Source: Pseudomicrostroma phylloplanum (Eukaryota; Basidiomycota; Exobasidiomycetes; Microstromatales). From it: 64,000 bases of DNA. The position numbers and the translations under genes were made by a program. This document shows positions 11,806-21,899 of this stretch, piece by piece. The DNA lies in NCBI GenBank assembly GCA_039545275.1, contig BCHS01000017.1, positions 186,001-250,000 of the forward strand, written 5' to 3'. The notes below the pieces were generated by a model. That model saw only the letters and a program-made list of their open reading frames with translations. It did not search any database and was not told the DNA's origin. The first letter of the stretch is position 1. The number at the start of each line of letters is the position of its first letter.

Positions 11806-12832
11806 GCGTGACGGATGTGGAGAACGCTAGTACCCGAGGAGCAGGAAGGGTGGGACGATGCGGATCCGGATAGGGCCTGGTGTTTGATGTAGCGGGCACC
11901 CAAGGGCAGGCAAGTAGGGTGAGGGCGGCTACGTAGGACGAGCGCAAGACGTTGCGGAGGGTAGTGTACCCCTCGAGCATCAAAGACGAGGGCGAAGGCG
12001 AAGATGGGGATGGGAAGGAGAGCATGAGGTAGTGGGAGGGTGGAGAAGTCGTCATTCTTACGTATCAAGAGGTGAAGAGTTAGAGAGTGGTCTCTGCTTC
12101 TCTTCGCCTCATCTTACCTCCTCGCCGAGATCCGTTCCCTTTTCCCTTGTCAGTGTCATCGATTGATTCATTCTTTTCTCAGAACCATGCCATACCCTCC
12201 GCCCCTCTCTCGGCCCCGCACACTTCTCTTCTCAAGAAATTCAATGTTATCTGACGTCCTTCTTCTTCTCCAACATCGTTTTCTGTGAGGCATATGGTCT
12301 AACGTGAGCGCCTGTGGGAAACTGGTACGATATGGAAGACTATGATGAGAATCGATATGGCGAAGTTCTTCGCGATATGCACAGCGAGCCAGCGAGGGCG
12401 TGGGTAGAGCCGCTCGTTGACTCTTCTATGACTTAGTTGTGCAGTCTCTCAGTAGAGTACTTTGAGCGTCCACTTATGGGTCAACCCGCTCCAATCTCGA
12501 CCATCCGGTATGCAAAAGTGACACGGATCGAATGCAGATGGCGAGGTACAAACGTCTTGTGCTGATTGGCCTTTCAGACAACTCCCACGAGATATGATGG
12601 TGACACTGAAATTCAAAAGTAAAGAGAACAATCTCTCTTCGCCAGGAAGAGATGAAATGAAGAGGAATGAGAACAACCTTTCTTCGCCTTCTTCGCCAGG
12701 AAGAGACGTACATGTGGACCCGGGTACGGAAGACAATTCCCCTCTCACTGAACCCAGAATCTTAATGACCTTGACTGCGCGGAGGGCCTCTGGGCTCTCC
12801 TTCTCTTCAGCTCTGCGCCTCGACCGCACAAG
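11806..12832. other. Tail-to-tail intergenic region, G-alpha / GIY-YIG gene
   Basis: About 1 kb between two convergent genes. It is less GC-rich than its neighbours around 12100-12760. Reading frames on both strands are short and unlike protein. A duplicated palindromic element is listed separately. No RNA gene was recognised. Confidence 0.5.
12624..12708. repeat. Tandem imperfect copies of a palindrome-containing element
   Basis: Two related copies begin GAGAACAA at 12624 and 12669, and each ends TCGCCAGGAAGAGA. The core TCTTCGCCAGGAAGA is an inverted repeat (TCTTC...GAAGA with 5 bases between). The second copy has an extra TTCTTCGCC unit. It lies in the 3' flank of two convergent genes. 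Confidence 0.7.
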
Positions 12833-15354
12833 CTAATGCTTCTTCTCGCTGCCCTGCCCTACCTTCCTCCTGACGCGGCGGCCCGCAGGCACAGGTTCGT
12901 CTTCTACTTCCTCAGAGTCCCCTTTGACCTTCCTCTTCAAGCAAGGCCCTGCAGTCACGGACTCCTCTTCCTCCTCGCCATTCACATCTTCCTTGATCTT
13001 CTCGGTGCTCTCCTTCAGAGGACGGGAGCTCGGTGCCTCTCCCGCTTGCTCCATGCTCTCCATCTCTTCTACGTCTTCCAGTAGACTTTGCGCGGCGGCC
13101 TTATCCTTGCAAGTGTACCATACCGGGGAGCCTACCGCGCGGTAACGAAGGCAGACCGCTGCTCGGTCCAAATGCCAGTTGAACTGGCGTACCTCCTTCC
13201 TGACGTATTGGCCGGAGAGGAGGGAGGCAGGTATGGCTCGCTTATTGACGTACAGGTTGTAAGACCCGACAAAGGTGCCGTCGAGCAGGCTTGGGAGCCT
13301 TCCATAACTGCGATAATGGGCTGAGCGGTTTTTTGACAGGTCTTTCGCTGCAGCGCAGCCTCGGAGTCTGCAGGCATGCTCAAGCAGTTCCTGTGCCGCA
13401 TTGCCAGAGAGAGAAAGCGTTGCGAAGTCCGCCTTCTTGGGCGTTTTGCCCTGTGCCAACACAGCGCACCGGAAGGGTGCAACGCTGTCCGGGACGATAA
13501 GCAGCCATGCCCTCCAGTCTCGAATCTCGTCGCGATTGTCCAGCAGCGATGTTGGAAGCAGAGCTCGTGGGATTGAGAATCGCTTTGGCCAAATCGTGCA
13601 CTCCACTGTGGACATCGGAGCACCGAAGGTGTACTTGTTGTCTGAGGACGACCATGTCAGGGCTGCTTGGTACCCGTCGCCGAGAGCGTTCTCGAGTCGA
13701 GTCAGGTAGTTCTGGTCCGAGAAAGCAGGAGCGGGCGCGGAAGCAGCTACTGCAACCTTTGATGTGGATGCCAACGTGGTGGAGGAGGCGGCAGCGTTGG
13801 ACGGCGATGTGATGGCCTGAGACTTTTTGGGCGAAGCTCGCACAAGAGCTTCCTTCGCTAGGCGGTGGGTTTCCATCCACCCGTCACTCGGTCGCCTAGC
13901 GCCGAAGCGAATCCAGCCGGACAAGTCTCGGACTTCACCGTCTACGGTGCCTCGGCCTTTCAAGTAGACCGCACAGTCTCGGACCTCGTCTGCCTGAGTC
14001 GTAGATATATCCTCGAACGCCACGTACCCTTCTTCGATCTTGATCTTGATCTTGACTTGGTAGTCCTGATCTGCGTTCTTGAAGCCCAGAGACTTGCGCA
14101 GCTCAGTTGCCAGTGTGAGCGTCTCCATGCCAACATGATGCCGGTAGATCATGTACCGGTCACCATTGCCGGCTCTGAGCATATCGATAGGGATGTCATC
14201 GCTCTCGTCGCCGGTGGAGGCCATTTGTCTGAAACGCCTTCGAACTAGCACGAGCTCAATTCGGTCTTCGCCGAAAAGGTTGGTATCATCTGCCTCTTCG
14301 ACACCGGCTGGGGCGGCTTCTCTCACGACAGGAATGAGCTCCTCAAGGGTTCTGGCCCCTTGCTCTCTTCGCACTGGCTTGGGATCGTACTTCCAAGCCT
14401 TTAGGTGGTAATCTCCCTCTGTGCCGGGAGTGCGATTACAGCCGATCATACCGATTCTCGCTTCTGGCTTGAACGTCTTGTCCCAGAGCTTGTCGTAAGG
14501 ATCTCGCCTGCCGTAGAAGGCGGCGAAATGTGCGATACACGCTGCTTCCAGCAGCGAACAGAAAGTGTTCGTGATTGCCCAGGCCGGATAGTTATCTAGA
14601 GGCTTCGACTGTTTTCTGTCTACGAGCGACTCAAGCGTTTTCTTGAGCGCAGCGACGCCTGGCACTTTGATCAGAGCCTTCTCGTGGCAGTCACTTAGGG
14701 GCAGTGACCGCTTCAGACGGTAGAGCGGCCCCTCTTTGCCAGCATCTTGAGAGGCTTGATGCTGCTCAAGGCGAACTTTGATGCTGGAATCACTCTTGCC
14801 AATGTAGCAAGCCATCTCATCCTCGTCGAGTATAAGCAGATGGATGTAGATGCCGGGATAGTTACATTGTCTACCTGAGAGGTGGTCTTCGGGGGGCTCT
14901 TCTGCAAGCGATCTACCACCAGTGAGCAGACAATGGATGGCCCAGTCCTCCATCACTGAGATTGCCAAGGTTGAGATAGTCTGGGCCGAGAAACCCCCCC
15001 AGATCTGCTGCACTGCTACGCAGTGCTTCCATCGGCCCATGCCATGACCGAGATTCAACTCTCTGTTGAAGGTTATGGCCTTCTCGAGGGCTTTGACGGC
15101 CTCGATCCGGGCTGTCCAGTTCTGGGCGGGTGGTCTGAAGACAGTGAAGTAGAGTGAAGACTGGTTGTCAGTATCTGATCCGCTTTCCGAAATTCACCTT
15201 TCAGGAACACAGTCCACTATCGCCGAGGAAGCTCGCGCGCTGGTGAGAGCCGCGAAGGAGTGGTGCTTCCGTGCTCGTTCCACCGGCTCTGACTTCAACA
15301 CGAAAGCAGTGCGACTACTCACGACTCGTAGGGTATTTTAGAAGACGACGCCAT
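12833..15354 (-). CDS. GIY-YIG-domain protein with a long unknown C-terminal region
   Basis: Exons 15354-15323, 15239-15198 and 15134-12833 give about 791 residues. The first two small exons are inferred from GTGAGT/GTGAAT donors, CACCAG/TTCAG acceptors and a continuous frame; the last exon has no ATG near its 5' end. A GIY-YIG nuclease-like domain starts near residue 117: GIYIHLL at 119, CYIG at 134, KVRLEQH with Arg146 and His150, and LLEAA with Glu221, in the usual order Y, Y, R, H, E. In other families this fold cuts DNA or RNA with a metal ion. The rest (residues 260-791) is unknown, with a conserved-looking Trp/Arg-rich part and a basic, acidic-flanked C-terminal tail (KRKVKG, GRRVRRK) resembling nuclear localisation signals. 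I cannot name an orthologue. Confidence 0.72.
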
Positions 15355-16496
15355 CTTGACGAAAGCTCGTGTTCGGTACAGATCAGGACAGTGATACGAA
15401 GGCGAGAGAGAGGGCAGGTGGGTGTGCGGCCAAGATCAGGAGAAGAGTGCAAGATGAGAGGAGCGGTATATGCTGTTGCGTGCAGCTCTTGCGGTTGGCT
15501 GAGAGCGATGTGAGACTCTCGAGGGTATGTGGTGGGAGAGTGTGGGTTGGAAGGGGTACGAGGGGGGAAGGGGCGAGGTGCAAAGGAGGAGCAGGGGGCC
15601 GAGAAAATCGGACGGGGACGGGGGGCGGGGGACGGGGGAGGGGTCAGTGGTGGCTGCCTGCCTGGCGCACGGGAGTCCCTCCGCCCATGGAGCGAACATC
15701 ATGCGCATGGCTTTCCCATACGCAGCCACTTCCAGTGCATGGCGGCGGCGCACGCTTGCGAGTTGCTCCTGCAGCACAGGCGTATTTGTCCCTCGATGGG
15801 CCAACACCTTGCCTCGATTGGTTTTGGATGCTTTTTGCTCCATTCGCTTCCTCTCTTCGAGCTCTCGTTGAGGGTACCCCTGAACCACTTCTAGATACAT
15901 GCGTCTCTCTATCGATAGCTATCGGAATTCTTGTTTGAGCTTAGCTGCAGAATCTCAAGTCGGAGCTGGGGTCGCCCGGGCTTCAAGTCGCGCTTGGGCC
16001 ACACCTCCACGCAGAGGCGCGCCGGGAAGGACGGGGGCGGAAAGGGAGGTAGTCTATCGCGCTGCCTGACTTCTCTGACAGATAAGATGAGAGTCTGAAG
16101 TAAGATCAAAGGCAGGTCCATCGCTAGCAGACACAGTGAGTAGTTCTCGTCTATTGCACCTTGTATGAGGTCAAAACATAAGGGAGGGAGGGAGCACAGG
16201 CACCAGTTTCAACGGCCGCGAGCCGCGAGGCGGGGATCTCGGGCTCCTCATCACCCCAAGTGTCAGCTTCGCTCACTAGGGGCATCCTGGTATATGACTG
16301 GACAAAGGTAGCATTGGTTCGAAACAAGATGAGAATAGATGATGATACTACCAAAAGAGCAGACTGGCCAGTCCAAGTCCAAGGCAACCCTAGCTCAGCC
16401 TCTCTGTCCCTTCCCAACCCACTCGTTGTCGCCGCCTCGTCCTTCTCGTTGACTCCCATTATTCCTGCTTTCCCAGTCTGCCCAGATGTCTCCTTC
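15355..16496. other. Intergenic: GIY-YIG gene 5' side and RAD23 3' side
   Basis: About 1.1 kb between two minus-strand genes. It includes a G-rich run around 15540-15645 on the + strand. Reading frames of 100-180 codons occur on both strands but overlap each other and show no family features. A tRNA B-box-like heptamer near 16315 has no matching A box. No gene is supported. Confidence 0.5.
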
Positions 16497-17921
16497 CTAA
16501 TCAGCAAAGTCCTGCGGGTTCTCAAAGTAGTACTGCACGGCCATCTCGACGTTGCGTCCACACATGAGGTAGGCCTCGATGGCCTTATCGTCCGGAATGC
16601 CCATTGCGACAATCTGCTCCACGGCAGACCTGTCCTCGGGTGCGAGCTGGTCCATAGTGGGCAGCTGCATCTCCTCGCCTTCGCCCTCGCCCTCCATACC
16701 GGGGAGCCCACCACCGGCAGCAGCTCCGCTGAGCAGGTCGAGCACGCCTTGCGGGTCGGCTTGGAGAGCGGCGGCTAGTTGTGGGTTGGACTGAGCAATG
16801 GCTTGGATGAGAGGCTGGAGAGCGGCGGGGTTCTCTCGGACGAGTTGCTGCAGTTGGGCGATCATGGCGGGGTTGCCCAGGTCGAGGGTAGTGCCTTCTT
16901 CATCGTCTCCTGCTCCTGCTCCGGGCCCACCTGCAGCACCGCCACGTCCTCCTGCACCTCCTTGAGCAGCAGCGGCAGCGGCCTCGAAGAGGTTTCCTGG
17001 GCGTTGCGAAGCTGCTGCTGCACCACCACCACCAGCACCACCAGTTGCAGGAGTGGCGGCGGCGGCGGCTCCTCCGGATGGGGTAGAGGGAGCAGCTGCT
17101 CCTGCTGCTGCGCCTTGTTGTCCACCTGCTGCCTGGGGCTGCTGCTGCTGTTGTTGCTGAATGTGAGCAGGGATGCCGTTCATGAGGTACTCGACTGCTC
17201 TATCAGGGTTGTTATAGCTTGCGCGCAGAGCCCGCTGCACCTGATCCCTCTCGAAGCCCATCTCCATCATGTTCTGCACGACTGATTCCAGGTGAGAGCC
17301 AGTGACGAAGCTGGGGTCGCCTGGCGCACTTGTCGCGGGAGCAGGAGCTGCTGGCGCTGCTGCTGGCGTACTCGAGCTCTCTGTAGCTGGAGCAGAAGCT
17401 GCAGGTGCGGCTTCTGACGGCGCTGCTGCTGCTGCTGGGGCTGGGGCTTCGGTGGTAGTAGATGAGGAAGACGCAGCGGGGGCGGCGGCGGCGGGAGCCG
17501 CTGCTGGCGCTTCCGGCTTAGGAGCCTTGGGCTGGTAAAGAGGAGGGAGGGCGATAATTAGTTGACTGCCTCCGCTCAGTGGCGCGCTCCTAGACTCGTT
17601 CTCACCTTTGAGACCATCAACACCAGGAATCCCTTTTCTGTCACATTGCATGCCTGTACGGTCTGGTCATCTGTGAGGATCTTTCCACTGTAGATGATCT
17701 TCTGGTTCTCGGCGGGGTGACCCTTTTCAGCTGTAATTTTTGCCTTGATGGATCCGATCTGAGCGGGCGAAGGAAGATAGGAGAGAGCACCAAAGAGGAA
17801 AGAGGGTCAGCTTTAGCTCGGCCGGTGCGTCCGCCTAGGCCATCGTGCCACTCACGGTGTCGGTTGGCTCGGCGTCGAGGCTGAAATTACCACCTTGCAG
17901 TGACTTGACCGTGAGCTTCAT
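16497..17921 (-). CDS. RAD23: Rad23, ubiquitin-proteasome shuttle and repair factor
   Basis: Carries ubiquitinated proteins to the proteasome and stabilises Rad4/XPC in nucleotide excision repair. Exons 17921-17856, 17758-17606 and 17531-16497 (introns 97 and 74 nt, phase 0) give about 417 residues. Domains in order: an N-terminal ubiquitin-like domain ([11 protein letters not shown]..., ending VLMVSK near residue 73), an Ala/Pro/Ser linker, UBA1 ([20 protein letters not shown]), an Ala/Gly/Gln linker, the XPC-binding STI1-type segment ([20 protein letters not shown]) and a C-terminal UBA2 ([19 protein letters not shown]). All domains of the family are present. Divergent from TOP1, 422 bases apart. 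Confidence 0.97.
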
Positions 17922-18343
17922 GATGGGCTGTCTGTGTGTATTTGTGGGTATCAGATGGTGGTAGATGAAGGTAGACTAGCATCGACTACGCCCTGTCTGC
18001 AGGTGGGTGACGACGCTTGGGCGCTTCTCCCCTTGCAATTTGCCGAGGTGGAGTTGGGTGGCCACTCAGTCTCAGTCCCTCAGCCACTCCGCCACCACGC
18101 GCGCCTGTCTGCCAAAGCGCGGTTCCGACACCGACGCGCGCCGGAAAAAGGCCAACGGGAAGGGAGATGCGCACGGCAACGCACACACAGGCGTAAAGTG
18201 GGCAGGCAGACAGACAGACGTGCAATGGTGGGCCGGCCGTACATGCTGTTGCTGTCCCCCCTCGATCTCGTCTTTCCTTCCTTACCTCACATACTGTCCT
18301 CCTCCTCCTCATCGAACGACTGGGCTACGACGCCATAACCAGG
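17922..18343. promoter_or_regulatory. Divergent promoter, RAD23 / TOP1
   Basis: 422 bases between two opposite start codons. Both genes are housekeeping DNA-metabolism genes and probably share regulatory sequence. The TOP1 side ends in a pyrimidine-rich leader. No known binding site was identified with confidence. Confidence 0.6.
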
Positions 18344-21300
18344 ATGTCCAGCAGCTCCGCAGCCTCGCCGCCACTCTCCAAGAGCGGCAATGCAAACGGA
18401 AATGGACAGCACAGACCTGCCCAGAACGGCACGCGTAAGAAGATTGACGTATCCAGCGACGAGGACGACGTGCCCCTAGTGAGTACAGCGCAATAGAAGG
18501 GCGCATACATGCTCTCTGAGGTATAGCAGCTCACGGTGTTGATCGCATACAACCCCTCCTCACCCCAGGCCAAGAAGCCCAAGCGCGATGCCTCCACCAA
18601 TGGCAGTTCCAGTCACGCGAGCTCGTCCAAGCCGCCCTCGTCGAATGGCAAGGCCAAGCCATCAGTCAAGCGAGAGCCTTCCAACAGCAGCGCCGATGAT
18701 TCAGACTCGGATGTCCCCTTGAAGAAGGCCAAATCCACTTCCTCAACTGCTTTCCGACCGCGAGCTAGCTCCAGCAAGATCAAAGCAGACCCCTCGGACG
18801 ACTCTGACGACGACGACGACGCCCCTCTGGGAGCCAGCAAGAAGCGCTCATCCGCCACAAAGGCAGCTCCTCCGGCCAAGAAGAGACTCTCCAATGGCGC
18901 TGCAAAGAGCGCCGCTTCTCCAGCCAAGGCGAAAGCAGCCAAAGCAAGGACAGCTTCTCCAGAGGACGACGAGGATGACGATGGCGAGGAGGAGGATGAA
19001 GACGCCGAAGAAGACGACGACGACGGAGAGGGCAACAACGGGGGAAAGAAGTCAAATATCAAACACACAGGAGATGGCGGACAGATGTGGAGTACCCTCT
19101 ACCATACTACACCGCGGTTCCCACCTGCCTACGAGCCTCTGCCTGCCGATGTCAAGCTCAAGTACAATGGTGAGTAGAAGCGTGATGGCGTTCATCTTTG
19201 CTAGCGTCACTGACTCTCTGCCTCGCTTACTTTCATCGACCGCCAGGCAAAGCTGTCCGCCTCCTTCCGGAAGCTGAAGAGGCTGCCCTGTTCTATGCCG
19301 TGAAGCTGCAGACAATCTACGTTCAGGACCCCGTCTTCAACAGCAACTTCTTCAAAGACTTCAAAAACGTCCTGCAAGACCATCCACCTCTGGACGGTAC
19401 CAAGATCACCGACTTCGACAAGCTCGACTTCAATCAGATGCACGACTATCAAAAGGGCATCAAAGAGGACGAGAAAGAGCGCAAAAAGAAGCTGGCTCCT
19501 TCGGCCCGTAAGAAGGAGATGGAGAATAAGAAGGCCGTCGAGGAGGAGATGAAGAGCTGTCTGGTTGACGGAAAGAAGCAGCGCGTGGGGAATGTACTGG
19601 TCGAGCCACCAGCGTTGTTCATGGGTCGTGGAAAGCATCCCAAGCGCGGTATGATCAAGCCTCGAGTCCAGCCGGAGGAGATCACGATCAACCACACTCT
19701 CAACGATCCCGCTCATCCTCCGCCTGCTGCGCCTGCCGGCCACAAGTGGAAGTCGGTCGTAGAGTACAAGGACGTCACCTGGCTGGCTCACTGGGTCGAC
19801 TTCAACGGCAACTACAAGTACGTCTACCTCGACTCCACGTCCTCATTCAAATCCAACTCCGATCGAGACAAGTTTGAAAAGGCTCGAAAGCTCGACAAGT
19901 GCATCAAGAAGCTGAGGAAGACGATCGACGACATGCTCATCAGCAAGTCTCGACAGGAGCGACAGCTGGGTACCGTTGTTTGGCTCATCGACAACTACAG
20001 CTTGCGAGCTGGTAATGAGAAGGGCGAGGACGAGGCTGCCACCTATGGTGTCTGCTCGCTGCTAGTCGAGCATGTCAAAGAGCTCGTCGATGCAGAGAAG
20101 AAAGTCCAGCTCGAGTTCCTAGGAAAGGACTCGATGCTGTTCAAGGAGACTCTCGAGGTACCTGAGCGGATCTTCAAGAACATCAAGATGTTCGCCACCA
20201 GTACAAAGGACGCCAAGGGAGCTCTCACAACCAAGAGCCCCACGGATGCCATCTTCGATCGAGTCGATACCGCAGACGTCAACAAGTTTCTGCGAGATCC
20301 CAGCAAGGGCGGTATGTCTGGTCTCTCTGCCAAAGTGTTCAGAACCTACAATGCTTCCACGACGTTCCAAGGTCTGTTGAACAAGACTGCAGACAATCTG
20401 GAGGAGCGAGGGATCGAGGCTACCGCTCAGACCCTCAAAGATGAGTACATGCAGGCCAATCGACTTGTTGCCATTCTGTGTAACCATCAGAAGACGATCA
20501 ATCCTCAAGTGGCTGAGCGAGCAACGCAGCGAGCTAGCGAGAAGATGATTGCCCTCAAGTACGACATTCACAAGGAGCGCCAGAAGATCTTCACAGTCCA
20601 CAAGACCGCCAAAGAGGTCAAGAAGGAATACCCACAGAAGGACTACAAGGAATTCGATTGGACCAAGTTCCTTGAGGAAGACCTTGGTCTGACCGAGGAC
20701 GACATCAAAGACCATGAGGAGAGGCTTGTTAACAACAAAATCACGAGACTCGAAAGCGCTTTCGAGAGGCAAGAGGCCGAGCGACTGTATCAGATGGACC
20801 TGGCAAAGGCCGGCCTAGTCAAGAAGGAAGAGGCATCGGATGACGTCAAGCCCAAGGGCAAGGGTGGCAAGAAGCAGCGTCAGAGGTCCGAGACTCCCGA
20901 GGAGGAGGATGACGGCAAGCCAAAAGTCACCAAGATCAAGACCGAAGACGACGTAGCTGCAGAGAAGAAGGCTCTGCAGGACATGCTCAAGACCTTCGAG
21001 AAGGAGAGGAAGACTGGCAAGGCAGCCGACCCTGACTCCATCAAAGTAGACTCCTGTGCTAGGAAGATCAAAAGCAAGTTTGACCAGATCCGCAAGTTCG
21101 AAGCGGACCAGGACTCAAAGAACAAGACCAGTGATGTGTCACTGGGTACTTCAAAGCTCAACTACATCGACCCTCGAATCACCGTCGCCTGGCTCAAGAA
21201 GTGGGATGCCTACCTTGTCGCTCAGGACGGACCTGCCCCCAAAAAGGGTAAAGGCAAGGTCAAGGACGAGGAGGAAGACGACAAGAAGGGCGTCAAGGGC

Positions 21301-21750
21301 AAGAAGGCCTCCGCCGCTGCCGTCAAGAAGGAGAAGTCCGGCGAGCCAGACAAGCTCGACCTCCAACTCCAGAAGCTGCCCATCGGTGGGTACTTCCCCA
21401 TGACCATGCAGAAGAAGTTCAAGTGGGCCGACTACTCGGACTCCCAAGAGCCCGGTCTACCCTCTACTTGGGAGTTCGTCCCCGAAGCCACGGCCAAGAT
21501 CCGCGACAATATGAGCTCGGCAAGGAGGCAGGAGCTGCAGGACGAGGTTGCCGAGACGCGCAAGGACGATGCGAACAAGGCTGGTAAGAAGGGACCTGCG
21601 AAGCCCAACACTAGCAAGAAGTCCGTCGAAAAGGTCATTGAGACGGGCAAGAAGGAGAAGCCCACACCCGCTGCGAAGAAGCAGGCGCCGGCGGTGGTTG
21701 ATGAGAGCAGTGACAGCGATTCGGACGTGCCCCTTGGGCGCAAGAAGTGA
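18344..21750 (+). CDS. TOP1: DNA topoisomerase I (type IB)
   Basis: Relaxes supercoiled DNA by cutting one strand through a phosphotyrosine link. Exons 18344-18478, 18569-19169 and 19247-21750 (90- and 77-nt introns) give about 1079 residues. The N-terminal third is acidic/basic low complexity with repeats of a Ser/Asp-VPL motif and likely nuclear signals (AKKPKR). The core begins near KLKYNGKAVRLLPEAEE, with GRGKHPKRG, the catalytic core block SKSRQERQLGTVVWLIDNYSLRAGNEK (quoted here only as SRQERQLGTVVWLID) and the active site SKLNYIDPR with Tyr near residue 885. The linker before it is Lys/Glu-rich coiled coil. About 194 residues follow the tyrosine, against roughly 40 in human, ending in another SDSDSDVPL motif. 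Confidence 0.96.
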
Positions 21751-21899
21751 GGTCGGTTCGCGAAGATCGTCGTCATCCAGGAACACCGGCAGCGACACAC
21801 TCGTCAATCTGCCTCTCTGGCCACACCCCTCCCTTTGTCAGTCAGAAATCGCAATCCATAGATTCATCCTCTGTCTCTGTAGATTACAGCGTGTTGCTC

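Noticed and set aside
15056..15058. TTG as start of the GIY-YIG protein
   Set aside because: Nuclear fungal genes rarely start at TTG, and the open frame extends upstream through two plausible introns to an ATG at 15354.
15436..15900. Minus-strand 154-codon frame between the GIY-YIG gene and RAD23
   Set aside because: It overlaps equally long frames on the other strand and becomes Pro/Arg-rich over a G-rich tract. No family or splice support.
16305..16330. tRNA B-box-like GGTTCGAAAC
   Set aside because: No A box, acceptor-stem pairing or cloverleaf could be built around it.
16779..17538. Plus-strand frames rich in Ser/Cys and Ala opposite RAD23
   Set aside because: They are mirror frames of the Ala/Gly/Gln linkers of RAD23 and have no features of their own.
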